A stretch of DNA of 64,000 nucleotides, from contig CP099427.1 in the NCBI GenBank assembly GCA_024114885.1, forward strand, positions 1,818,501 through 1,882,500, read 5' to 3'. The notes beneath the pieces are model-generated. The model had not been told where the DNA came from. It did not search any database and saw only the letters and a program-made list of their open reading frames with translations. Below are positions 34,544 through 44,319 of the stretch, piece after piece; the first letter of the stretch is position 1, and each line of letters opens with the position of its first letter. This DNA comes from Septoria linicola. Lineage: Eukaryota; Ascomycota; Dothideomycetes; Mycosphaerellales; Mycosphaerellaceae. Made by a program: the position numbers and the translations under genes.

Positions 34544-35215
34544 ATGTCTTCTCTTGAAGCAGGGATCGTCTCTATCATCAAGCTCGCCGGCGCAGCCCAA
34601 AATGATGTCTCCAAGACCACTCCAGCCTTGGAAGCAGCACTCACCAACTCCACAGCTAAAGGCCTTCAAGCAATCTCCATCAACCCCTCCCAAGGCACGC
34701 AACTCTCCATCCTCTGCCAGATGCTCCAAGCCAAACACGTCCTCGAGATAGGTACTCTCGGCGGTTATTCCACCATTTGGTTCGCAACTTCCGTTCCAGG
34801 AATCAAGTTCGCAAGCATCGAATACAATCCCAAGCATCGTGATGTCGCGCTGGAGAATCTCAAGAATGCTGGCGTCGATAATGTCGAAGTCATCCTCGGA
34901 CCTGGACTCGATGTTCTGCCAACATTGGCAGACAGAACTTTTGACTTTGTGTTTATCGATGCGAACTGAGATCAGCAAAGGGAGTACTTCGATTGGGCTG
35001 TGAAGCTCACGAGGAAAGGTGGAGCGATTTGTGTTGATAATGTTGCTAGGCAGCTGGCTGAGGGCGAGGGAAATGGGAGCTTGGCAGGGAGGGAGTTGAT
35101 TGATTTTGTGAAGAATAATGATAGGGTGCAGGCTACGCTGATTCCGACTTTGTCTACCCAGAAGCAATTAATGCGGCAGGTCGTTGATGGGTATCTGTTG
35201 GCCACTGTGAAGTGA
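34544..35215 (+). pseudogene. SAM-dependent O-methyltransferase with premature stop
   Basis: Class-I-like O-methyltransferase (catechol/caffeoyl-CoA type, PF01596-like), 223 codons. Present are the SAM-binding motif VLEIGTLGGYSTIWFA, the acidic motif ASIEYNPKH, and FDFVFIDAN, where the conserved metal-binding Asp lies. The next codon is TGA (34967-34969) where the family usually has Trp or Lys. The frame then continues intact through QREYFDWAVKLTRKGGAICVDNV to the normal end at 35215. The ATG at 34544 fits the family length; another lies in frame at 34505. A single change from TGG would explain the stop. Probably a recent loss, in the same neighbourhood as the reductase. Confidence 0.88.
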
Positions 35216-35309
35216 TTGGAAGCACACGAGATCTGGAAGCGGATTGGTGATAATGGGGTGTTGACCTGTACAAGCTATGTTTCATACACTATCTACTGCT
35301 CAGTAATGA

Positions 35310-38300
35310 TCATGAAGAGCTGCTTGCACTTGAGTCATCATCGTCATCGTCGTCGTTGTTCAGATACAGTGCCTCCTTGCGTTTGCATTCGGCGAGATGC
35401 GCAGCCACGGCCTCTTCCCGAGTGAACTTCATCTTGGGTGTGTCGACTAGCTTCTTCTTGCCTGGGTGCGAGTGCTTCGAGAAGGGCGTTGAAGCCTTCC
35501 GCTGCAGAGCGGGCTTGGCTGGGGTCATCAGTCCGTTTCTTGGCGAGTGTGGCAACGAAGCTTTTGAATTCTGTGGATGCGACCTTTTGACATTCTCGGC
35601 TTGCCGCATTGGCGTTGTTGTACAGGGTGCCTCTTCTTGCAGCGGCGACAGTTTCGGTACTGCGGAGGCAACGCTGGAGTGACTGGGGCGACGTCCGTCG
35701 CCGTTACCACAACCCGCAACGGCCGGCTGGGTCTTCTGCAGGACAGGCGACTCCAGTGCCTCAGAAGCGACGTCTGATATAGATGTGACCCTACGCAGAT
35801 CATCTGGGCGTTCGTACGTTATTGCATCACTCAAGCGCGACTTTCGACGGCGCGGCTGTCTCCTCTTTCTTCTCTCGGCGTTGCTGCTCGTCTCTGAGAA
35901 AGCCACAGCTGGCGACGACGAAAGCTCAAACTCCGCAAGTTGGCTCTCGGTCAACGGCGCCACATGCTTGCTGATCTCCTCTGCCTGCTGCTTTGTGCTT
36001 GTCGCAGCCGCGGAGGGCGGGGGCGAGTCTGCCAGCTCGGCGACTCTTGGGCCATCAAGCTGTGCTTCCACATCAAGAAGATCGTCCTCGTGATCCGAGT
36101 GGATAGCGTCCTCGTTAAAGATCTCCTCCTCATGCTCTTCTTCCCTTGTCTGCTGACGAGCTTCCTCCTCATCTGTGGTCCAGTCGTCTTCTCTGACCAC
36201 TTCTTCATCAGCATCGTAGAGATCAGGCTTGTAACTTATCCCGCTAGAGAACGAAGTAGGGACTCGCCTCTTCGGAACAGGAAGACCTTTCGACATGGCA
36301 AGCTCGCGCTCCCTGCGTCGCCGCTGTGCCTTCAGGCGCTCAATCTCGGGCTGATCCTCTGCAGTCACAGCATTAAGCATGTCTTCCTTATTGAGATTCA
36401 CGATGAAGACCTCTTTGGCTCTGATTTTGTCGCCCTTCGCCAGCTGAAGAGCTTCGTTCCAGCGCTCCTTGTCCGTGCGATTACTGTAAATGCTATTCTC
36501 CTTGCGTGTTGGTAGCGTAATCTCAGGCGTCGGCTGAGCAGGTATGTCCACGCCGGAAATGGCCAGAACAATGGGTACATAATCCTTTGCTGGAGTATCG
36601 ACCTGGTCATCTGTGGTGTTACTGGTGTCCAGTCGGTTTTCAATGTGTTCTGACGCTACTGACAAATTAGGTATTTCTGGCGCTATCGTGGCCTCCTTGG
36701 CGATGTTCGCAGTGCTCTCTCCCAGACCGCGATGAGAATCATTCTCAGTCTCCTTTCCGCTCTCTGGTATGGTACCAGTGGCAATGCTTGCAGGTTGCGG
36801 CTCCGGCTCAGCCAGCGGCTCCGGCTCAGGTTGTCGTACTGCGACAAAAGGTGGCTTCACACGAGTGCGTGCTTTACGCAGACGAGAAGCGTTTGTGGGC
36901 CCAGCGGCAGGCGCACGTAGCTTTCCGCCACTCGTCTCTGACGCATTCGACGTGGGCGGTGTGGCTGTCTGGCCATGAACCTGCTCGGTCATAGACTCAG
37001 CGGGCGATGATTCTAAAAAAGAAGGTTCGACAGGTGCTGGTGGTTGTGTCAACTGCACATATGCGATGGGTCCGCCTGGCGACTTTGCACGTTTTGCAGT
37101 CTCGCAAGGACTCGATTGCGGTCCTGTACTACCAGAAGCCACTGGCGGACTCGACGCAAACTCCAGTACCTGGCTACCCTGCCCAGGCTCCTCGTTCTCC
37201 GCTGCCTCAACTGCGCGCTTGGCTTTTAGCAACATTTTCCGATTCCTGATCGCATTCCCAGAACGCGACTGGCCTGGTAGCCTTTTCGCGATGAATGAGG
37301 AATCCCAGCCCCTGCGCATCCCTTCGAAGATCACTTGATCTTCGTCGTCCGTCCAGCGCGTGTATGCACTTTCGCCACTACTTTTCGATTTGCCGGCGCT
37401 CTTTGAAATGCCAGTAGACTTGTTCCTCCCCAGCACTTGGAACGCATTCCGCGGAGGTGTTTCCGGAGACGCGGCAACATCAATGTCCTCTGGCTGTGGT
37501 GGCGGTGGCAGTTGAGCGGAAGGTGGAGTTTCGCCACCTGATCTCCGGTCTGTTGAGTCGGGTGTCGGTGGTTCTTTCGATGCATCGTCCTCTTCCAATT
37601 GCGAGCTGTTGACGAGCACAATCGGATTCTGCTGGGCGGTTCGCGCCGGTGGTTTGTGTTGCAATTTCGTTGGTCTGGCCGGTATTTTGAAGCCATCCGC
37701 ATCCACACGCACGGATTCTTTCTGCTGGGGTCGCGCGTTCATACCCACCGCAGGTCGACCCTCGTTCCCTGCTTCACGTGACACGACAGGAGTGTCTGGG
37801 TCCAACTCGTCGATGGGTGCGCCATAGCGTTGTTCTTCTGCGCGCCGCCGCTTCACCGTCGCCTGCTCCGCATCATCCATATCTGTCCAGCGCCTCTTTT
37901 GGAACTCCTTCGGCCGCAGATCTGAGCCGGCTGGGATGGTGTCCTCGCGGTCGATCTCTTTCATATACATCCACAATTGTCGTTCCAGGGGCGGTGCGTC
38001 CTCTCTGTACATACTGCCTACGGTGTCGCCGACCGTAATGTAGCCACCTTCCGAGTCCATCAAGTGGCTGAACTGCATGCCGGCGATTTTGTCCTTGTCG
38101 AATGCTCTGCGGAAGCGCTTCTCAGTCTCTTTCCAAAGATCGGCAAAAGTGAATTCCGGATCGATCGGTACGGCCAGCGTCTTGAGTTCACTTCGAGGGT
38201 GAGCGGATGACACCATAAGCGGCGAGGAGGACATTGGGGCGGGCGTGCTGCCGGCGCGCAAGTCGGGCGGCCGCTGCTTCGGCGGCGGCGGCATGACATG

Positions 38301-38315
38301 GACGGAGAATTTCAT
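35310..38315 (-). CDS. Net1/Tof2/Dnt1-like nucleolar protein with SANT-like domain
   Basis: Large (about 1001-residue), mostly disordered nuclear protein. The first 125 residues resemble the ubiquitin-like N-terminus of the Net1/Tof2/Dnt1 family (Cdc14-binding): hydrophobic strands, FTFADLWKETEKRFRRAF and LWMYMKEIDRE. In yeasts these proteins hold Cdc14 in the nucleolus and silence rDNA. Residues about 317-366 form a Myb/SANT-like helix set (YTRWTDDEDQVIFEGMRRGW...). The rest is rich in Pro, Ser, Glu and basic patches, ending in an acidic Asp run and serines. The first in-frame ATG is 38315; the frame is open upstream, so a short 5' exon is possible. The Net1 link is based on domain look only. 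Confidence 0.8.
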   Translation of the reverse strand: MKFSVHVMPPPPKQRPPDLRAGSTPAPMSSSPLMVSSAHPRSELKTLAVPIDPEFTFADLWKETEKRFRRAFDKDKIAGMQFSHLMDSEGGYITVGDTVGSMYREDAPPLERQLWMYMKEIDREDTIPAGSDLRPKEFQKRRWTDMDDAEQATVKRRRAEEQRYGAPIDELDPDTPVVSREAGNEGRPAVGMNARPQQKESVRVDADGFKIPARPTKLQHKPPARTAQQNPIVLVNSSQLEEDDASKEPPTPDSTDRRSGGETPPSAQLPPPPQPEDIDVAASPETPPRNAFQVLGRNKSTGISKSAGKSKSSGESAYTRWTDDEDQVIFEGMRRGWDSSFIAKRLPGQSRSGNAIRNRKMLLKAKRAVEAAENEEPGQGSQVLEFASSPPVASGSTGPQSSPCETAKRAKSPGGPIAYVQLTQPPAPVEPSFLESSPAESMTEQVHGQTATPPTSNASETSGGKLRAPAAGPTNASRLRKARTRVKPPFVAVRQPEPEPLAEPEPQPASIATGTIPESGKETENDSHRGLGESTANIAKEATIAPEIPNLSVASEHIENRLDTSNTTDDQVDTPAKDYVPIVLAISGVDIPAQPTPEITLPTRKENSIYSNRTDKERWNEALQLAKGDKIRAKEVFIVNLNKEDMLNAVTAEDQPEIERLKAQRRRRERELAMSKGLPVPKRRVPTSFSSGISYKPDLYDADEEVVREDDWTTDEEEARQQTREEEHEEEIFNEDAIHSDHEDDLLDVEAQLDGPRVAELADSPPPSAAATSTKQQAEEISKHVAPLTESQLAEFELSSSPAVAFSETSSNAERRKRRQPRRRKSRLSDAITYERPDDLRRVTSISDVASEALESPVLQKTQPAVAGCGNGDGRRPSHSSVASAVPKLSPLQEEAPCTTTPMRQAENVKRSHPQNSKASLPHSPRNGLMTPAKPALQRKASTPFSKHSHPGKKKLVDTPKMKFTREEAVAAHLAECKRKEALYLNNDDDDDDDSSASSSS

Positions 38316-38548
38316 GTCGCCGGTGAATCGCGGCAAATGCGATCCACTACCGTTGCGTGTGGTGATATAGGTGCTGGCACAAGATTGTCAGCTGTGAAAA
38401 AGTGAGGTTCGTGTCAAAGCTGTCGACGCGAGAAATCGCGCCGCTGAAGCTTTGGTTAACTTAGTTCCGGCAGTTGGACAGGGATCATATGCACAGGGTC
38501 TTCCTTCGTTCGGCATTGCTATACAGATACATGTACAGTGTGGGCGCA

Positions 38549-40217
38549 TCACACCTCCCGTGATGTTTGGAAAGCGCCAATATGTGTAGGCTTTGCGCAT
38601 GCCCAACTACACGCTCGCCGCATGAAAGGGAGCACAGATTCGTGTGTGAGCTCGACCTTGGCAGAGAGGCCGTGATGCCAGTACTCGGTCCATTGCGCGC
38701 GAGGGATGATGTAGCTACGGCTACAGCTCGAGCAGCGAGATTCGTGGGTGAGCAGTCGCGCCGTGTGAAGCATCGAGTGCACTCGGGACGGCAAGCCTTC
38801 GGGTATCTGTGAAAGATCGAAATGTCGCTGGACACTCCGCAAAGAAAGCTCCAGCAGCGACGGTGCTCGTGTCAGCAAGCTTGCATCTGCAGTACGGCCG
38901 TCATCAGCCTGTGCCAAAAAGCCATCAAAAATAGTGCAGCTTTGACTAGGCAGCCCATCGAGATCGTTGAACTGTACAGCAGATGATGCCAGGTAGATGA
39001 GCTCTTCTCGACCTTTGTTGGGTAACATATCTGCCTGCGTGCGTTGAATGTGCTGTCGGCAAAGCGCGTGACCGAGCTGCAATCGAAGTTCGAGCTCGGT
39101 GCGCATATCGAGACTGCCGTCTGCAGCACAACGTTGCCGAAGGGCTTCCGTTCTTGTCTGCGGATCGGCGGTGTGATTTTCACCCTGCACGGTCCTGTCA
39201 TATGACTGTGCCACCAGCGGCGAAGGCGCAGTCTCCACAGATCCCACCAAAGGCTCTAGCAGCGGGTTGGGGTGTACGATGACGCGAGTCTGGCGTGATG
39301 CAATAATGTCCAGTAGCTCCCAGGGCAGATGGCGGATCGTATTGTTTGCCACGTTAAGCTCCTTCAGTCTCGCTAGATGATTGATAGCGGAAGGAAGTTC
39401 TGTCAGCGCATTGTTGCGGAGACTGAGAACAGTGATGTTGTGGAGTCGGAATAGCTCATCGGGCAGAGAAATCAGCCCATTTGTCGCTAGGAATAGTTGT
39501 AGGTCGGGAGTCAGAGGCCCGAACTCGTCGTCCGAAGGTGGCAAAGACGCGTCGAATGCGGGCTGGCGAATCAACTCGTGCAGTGGCTTTAATATCGCTG
39601 ATGGAAGCTCCACGAGGCCCAGTTCGGAAAGATCAACCCTCTGCACGCCATCTTCCACACATCTGTTCACAATTTCGGCAGCCATGGCTTGCGGAGTCGG
39701 CCTGGTGCTGCATCAGTCGGCGAGACCAAAAGACATATCGATATAGAGACAAAGCCTACCTCTGCGCGGCCGCTCGCGGCGTTTGCACACTTCGAGGACG
39801 ATCGTGCAAATTCAATCGACTCAGACGATCCTGGTGTAACGGAATGCCCTCGAAGCTGCCCTCACTACCATCGCTCCCCATCCACACGCCACTGTCGACA
39901 TTGCGCGCGTAGTCCTTCTGCTTCGGCGTGGTGGGATCGTGTGGGACTTTACGCCCCAACTCCCACCACGGGCCTTTGATCATTCGCTTTCGCTTCGGTC
40001 GTTGATATTCCGTGGCATCTTCGTTGCCCGGTGTGTCGTCCGAGAAAAGCGGATCGCTGGACAAATGACTATCATATTCAGAGAGTTGCCGTTTGCGCGT
40101 GGCCGTGATCCATGGCAAGCTGGAAGATGATGAGGTCGTGGGCAGCAAGGGTGGCGAAGATGGCACATCACCAAAGCTGGACTGTGGGAGTAACGGCGGC
40201 GACGAAGGCAGAGTCAT
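38549..40217 (-). CDS. Leucine-rich-repeat protein
   Basis: Two exons (39760-40217 and 38549-39707) join in phase through a 52-nt intron, giving 538 residues. The N-terminal 150 residues are disordered with a basic patch (RPKRKRMIKGPWWELGRKV). Then come about four leucine-rich repeats, residues about 165-290: VDLSELGLVELPSAI, LFLATNGLISLPDELF, ITVLSLRNNALTELP, LKELNVANNTIRHLP. The C-terminal part has a conserved-looking cysteine pair (CSSCSRSYIIPRAQWTEYW) and RRACSWAC. It resembles LRR proteins conserved across filamentous ascomycetes; its role is unknown. It is transcribed divergently from the PIF1-like gene, with 298 bp between the starts. Confidence 0.88.
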
Positions 40218-40515
40218 CGCTGCTCCGACGCCCGCCTGACGTGCAGAAGAGAAGGAAAAGAGAGGAAGTCATGGTGGCTTGACGACGCGTCTGGAGAGTA
40301 ACGCGATGGTCAACAAGGGTCGATCATCCGATGCGAGTGGCGCAATGCCGAGGCCGCAGGATCCAGGATCCACTGCTGCTCACATCCCAGTACTTTCCAA
40401 CTCCTTTTCCAAATGCCAATAACATCACAACTGGGCGCGATCAAAGTGGTGATGGAAGCATCGCGAGTATATTCACTATCCACAACGGACGGTATAGGTG
40501 AGGACACTGAAACAA
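40218..40515. promoter_or_regulatory. Shared divergent promoter (LRR gene / PIF1-like gene)
   Basis: The 298 bp between two head-to-head starts must carry both promoters. No clear TATA box was picked out. Confidence 0.5.
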
Positions 40516-42798
40516 ATGCTTGGCAAACGTGTTCCAGACCATGGAGATGATGCTGCTTCGAACTCTGCCATTACTGCCGTGAAGCGATCTCGAACAGGCA
40601 CACCGGCACCACAAGATGCTGCGGAGTTGTGGTTCGGAGATGTAACGGGCTTCAGCCAACTTCCGCAGGCCAAGTTCTGCGAGCAGTGCCAACCATGGAC
40701 GCTCCGCGCGAGCGACATTCCAGCCTCAGCGAAGAAGGTGTATTGCATCCTGCGAGGACACACACCCGGTTTCTACTTTGACTGGACTGTCGCGGAGAAG
40801 CAGATATCAGGATTTTCAGGGAACATGTACATTGCCTTCCCCAGAGGCAGTAAGAAGGCCTCTATCAAGACTGCCAATGTGGAAGATGTGATTCGCCACG
40901 CAGTCGATTATATGAACCACACGAGCGACAATTGTCCAAATGACCGTAGTGGGCAACCTCCGCCCACTTTCAATATTTCTGTAGAGAAGGGACCAATCTT
41001 TTTTGAGCAACAATCGTTCGAGCAGGAGTTTATTAAGCAAGAATCTGTCGAGCACGAATGGCTTGCCCGGGAATCTGTCAAGCAAGGATCCAATGATGAC
41101 GAATCTCGCGAGCAAATAAATGCGGAATCTCCGCAGCTGGGAAGCAGAGATCGTTCAAAATGTCGAAATTGCCGCGAACGATACAAAGTTCCGGGCGGGC
41201 AGATATGCGCAATGTGCTTTGCTTCGACAGATCTCTCGGAAACAGTTCAAATCGTCGCCAACAAGTTCGGGCTAGATAAGCACCAAGCCACCATCCTGCA
41301 CCTTATTGCGCATGGCAAGAATACTTTCTACACTGGAGCTGCGGGAACGGGAAAGTCCAGAATTCTGCATGCAACCATGGCGTTGTGCCGTGAACGGAAA
41401 ATCAACGCGTGCGCGGTGGCTCCTACAGGAATCGCGGCTCTTGCGGTACATGGTAGAACACTGCACACATATGCAGGCTGGACCGCCAGGCTCGGTACGA
41501 GCTCGCTAGAAGAACTCCGTGACGTCGCTCACAAAAAGACAATTTGGAAACGATTCTGGGAGACAGACATCCTGATCATTGACGAAATCTCCATGGTGGA
41601 GAGTGATACATTCACGCGTCTGTCTGCTATGATGGAAAGCGCGTTGTGTGCGCCCAATGCTCAACAATTGCCTTTTGGCGGTGCGCAAGTTGTAATAACC
41701 GGCGACTTCTACCAACTTCCACCAGTCAAGCCGTTCGGCACCTGCATTGAGTGCGGTCTTGGATACGCAAAGAAGCCCAAGCTCAGAAGTGACAAGAGGC
41801 GCCCCTGCGAGGACCACAAGAAGCCAGCTGATCATCATCAATGGGCATTTCAGAGTCCTGCATGGTCTGCTCTGCGTCTCACCAATGTTGAGCTGAAACA
41901 GGTCCATCGTCAAGCTGATAGCAATTATCTAGATATTTTGCATCGGGTTCGGTACGGCGTGCCACTGACTGACGATCAGGAGAACGTCCTGCTCCGCTAC
42001 AAAGACAACTTCAATTTCGACTCTGCGATCAAGCTCATGCCCAGGCGAGTCAAAGTCAAAGAGATCAATGCCGCACACATGGAGGAACTAGACACGCTTG
42101 AATACACTTATCCTTGGGTTGACCATTTTCACTGGGAGCAGCGACACACTGAGTACGCCGAGGAGTCGCCAAAGACGCCGAAGAATCATCGCTACGAAAA
42201 GAGTCTCGAGCTCAAACAAGGCATGCAGGTCCTGCTGTTGGCCAACATAGATCTTGCTGCAGGGCTGGCTAACGGCACTTGTGGCAAGATCATAGGATTT
42301 GAACCAATGCGCGAGAGCATGATGCCACGGGCCAAGAAGAACTCCAAGGACACGGGTGTCGATGGCCAGGTCCTCATTACTCACGAGCATCGCGACTACG
42401 CCGAACGAAGAATACGCGACTTTGCTATACAAGCTCACAGCAGGCCGTGGCCGATTGTGAAGTTCCGCAATGGCCTCGTGAGAACGATTTATGCTCACTG
42501 CTCAATCACTGAGCTTGGTGCAGACAGGCCATATAGCCTACTCAGCTGCACTCAGATCCCTCTCATAGCTGGCTGGGCAATTACGATACACAAGTCGCAG
42601 GGCATGACTCTTGACAACGTGGTTCTGACGCTCGATGGATGTTTTGCGCCGGGTCAAGCCTATGTCGCGTTGAGCAGGTGCAAGAGCCTTCAGGGAATGG
42701 TAGTGCAGACCTTACCAAAGCCGAGACATCTCAGGGTTGATGACACTGTAGAGCAATTCATGCAGAGGACCTTCGGGCGGCACAAGATAGCCACATGA
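40516..42798 (+). CDS. PIF1-family helicase with RNase H1-type hybrid-binding domain
   Basis: Intronless 760-residue helicase. Residues about 72-125 match the RNase H1 N-terminal hybrid-binding (viroplasmin-like) fold, with KKVYCILRGHTPGFYFDW and KQISGFSG, which binds RNA:DNA hybrids. A linker with repeats around QESVEHE/ESVKQ (about 158-205) leads to a CRNC...CAMC zinc-ribbon-like pair. The PIF1 helicase core follows: Walker A GAAGTGKS (274), Walker B LIIDEISMVE (352), GDFYQLPPV (395), a cysteine/histidine-rich insert starting CIECGLGY (408), VHRQ, HKSQGMTLD (691) and YVALSR (715). All key ATPase residues are present. PIF1 enzymes unwind G-quadruplexes and R-loops and act at rDNA fork barriers. 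No mitochondrial signal is evident. ATG 40516 is the first in frame. Confidence 0.93.
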   Translation: MLGKRVPDHGDDAASNSAITAVKRSRTGTPAPQDAAELWFGDVTGFSQLPQAKFCEQCQPWTLRASDIPASAKKVYCILRGHTPGFYFDWTVAEKQISGFSGNMYIAFPRGSKKASIKTANVEDVIRHAVDYMNHTSDNCPNDRSGQPPPTFNISVEKGPIFFEQQSFEQEFIKQESVEHEWLARESVKQGSNDDESREQINAESPQLGSRDRSKCRNCRERYKVPGGQICAMCFASTDLSETVQIVANKFGLDKHQATILHLIAHGKNTFYTGAAGTGKSRILHATMALCRERKINACAVAPTGIAALAVHGRTLHTYAGWTARLGTSSLEELRDVAHKKTIWKRFWETDILIIDEISMVESDTFTRLSAMMESALCAPNAQQLPFGGAQVVITGDFYQLPPVKPFGTCIECGLGYAKKPKLRSDKRRPCEDHKKPADHHQWAFQSPAWSALRLTNVELKQVHRQADSNYLDILHRVRYGVPLTDDQENVLLRYKDNFNFDSAIKLMPRRVKVKEINAAHMEELDTLEYTYPWVDHFHWEQRHTEYAEESPKTPKNHRYEKSLELKQGMQVLLLANIDLAAGLANGTCGKIIGFEPMRESMMPRAKKNSKDTGVDGQVLITHEHRDYAERRIRDFAIQAHSRPWPIVKFRNGLVRTIYAHCSITELGADRPYSLLSCTQIPLIAGWAITIHKSQGMTLDNVVLTLDGCFAPGQAYVALSRCKSLQGMVVQTLPKPRHLRVDDTVEQFMQRTFGRHKIAT

Positions 42799-43353
42799 GA
42801 TTGGCATCTGTCTGATTGGAAGGGAGTCGAGTCTGACGAGCTTGCGCTGTCATCTACAACGCTCATCCTTGTATAGGCCACGGCGGCAGTGAGCATTTGG
42901 TCCTGATGTCGTGCATGTAATACGAGTCGAGAACGACTAAAATCGTGCTGACCAGTCTAAAACTCTCGGTTCAAGGAATCCTGTCACTGCGTCCAGAACA
43001 GCAGAGCTCATATCGTGGCACCGGACAGGAGATGCAGTCAAGCTTGTGCCTCACTCAGACAAAGGAAGCCCTTCGCGGGCAAAGATGCGTAGAAGCAGCA
43101 ATTGATCGACAACTAATAAGTGAGGTAGGCAGGGGAGGCATGCAATACTGATACTCCAATATCATTTCGGGCTCCTCGCCAGACCGGCGTGCGTGAGACC
43201 GGACGCCGCAAGAACTCCGGCCCTGAGAGTCTGGATCTGCCGCCGAGCAACAACCAAGCAGCCAGTAATCGATGAACGAGAGCGCAACTTTATAAGAACC
43301 AGGCGATATAGTCAATCTGGTGCAACGCAGACTTACTAACGTCACACATCACC
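42799..43353. promoter_or_regulatory. Intergenic and promoter of the small secreted protein gene
   Basis: A TATA-like CTTTATAAGAACC lies at about 43288-43300, some 60 bp before ATG 43354. Otherwise nothing was recognised. Confidence 0.5.
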
Positions 43354-43717
43354 ATGCAACTTTCGCTCTCCTATCTGGCTCTCTTGTTGAGCAGCATTGC
43401 TGCCGCCCAGGACCCATACGTACGTATGAGCCACTAGACCTCGTAGCTATCCGACTAATAGGACCTAGTCCATTTGCAAAACCTCTGCTATACGCCATGA
43501 GCCTGGCTGGTGCATGCTGATCGATGGGCGAACGGGAAACGTTATCGAACAAAACAAGTGCCGGAAGGTAAGAAGTGTCGACGACATGAACATTGGAAGC
43601 TCTAGTCGGACTAATCGATGTCTTTGTACTCAGAGTAAGCCGTGCAAGGTTGATGGAAATGGTTGCTGGCTGCGAGTATATAACGACGGAAGTGTCTGGT
43701 ACAGTGACTGTAGCTAA
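43354..43717 (+). CDS. Small secreted cysteine-rich protein (effector-like)
   Basis: Three exons, each an exact number of codons (43354-43419, 43469-43567, 43634-43717), give an 82-residue protein. Exon 1 is a signal peptide (MQLSLSYLALLLSSIAAAQ). The mature part of about 63 residues has six cysteines, enough for three disulfides, in contexts SIC, GWC, NKC, KPC, NGC and SDC; exon 3 ends YNDGSVWYSDCS. Introns of 49 and 66 nt have GTACGT/CTAG and GTAAGA/TCAG ends. The short reading frames of the single exons would hide this gene from simple ORF calling. The features fit secreted effectors or antimicrobial-like proteins of plant-associated fungi; homology was not recognised, so the function is open. 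Confidence 0.8.
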
Positions 43718-44319
43718 AGATCGAGACTGAAGGATGAAAATCTCTGTTAAATGACCAAGATGTGATCATCTAAGGAATCCTGTCGGTAGAGCAAATCCAT
43801 TCATCCTGCCTGCCACGACTCCCAGACCGAAGATCGAGAGCCACTGGAGTAAAGTCGTGGACCACAGCATGCCATTCTGCGGAAGACACCTCTCGATGAT
43901 GTGAGTCTGGACAGGTCCGTCGACTTCGTGGTCTCGTGCAGGTAAGATTTGCAAAGTACTGAGGCCCACCTACATGCCGTGCTTGGCAGTTTTAGTATAA
44001 AACCAAGGTAGCAGCTCGTTTCTGAGATAGCCATGTTCACTCTACTTGATCAATTCAATGTTCCACGCTTCTAATGTAAGCTCTCAAGCCTAGGGCTGCT
44101 GGTTTGAGCTCGTTACTACCGTCCAACCTACGTATTACAAGACTATTACAGTCCGAACAGGTCTTGTTCCATGATGGCCACTCTCACGCCTGCCTGGGGG
44201 TTTGGTGTTGGGGTAGTTATCATCCATCAGTAGATACGAGACGGAAGTGGATGCACGAACCTATCTGATTCACAAACCTATCAAACACGTTAGCGTATTC
44301 CGGCCTTGTCAGTTTCCCA
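43718..44319. other. Intergenic
   Basis: About 600 bp between convergent genes. No coding or RNA feature was recognised. Confidence 0.45.

Noticed and set aside
13198..35215. RIP (repeat-induced C-to-T mutation) as the cause of the decayed genes
   Set aside because: Lesions include indels, a 17-bp duplication and stops of types TGA and TAA with no TAG, and the genes are not visibly duplicated or AT-shifted. Simple relaxed selection explains them better.
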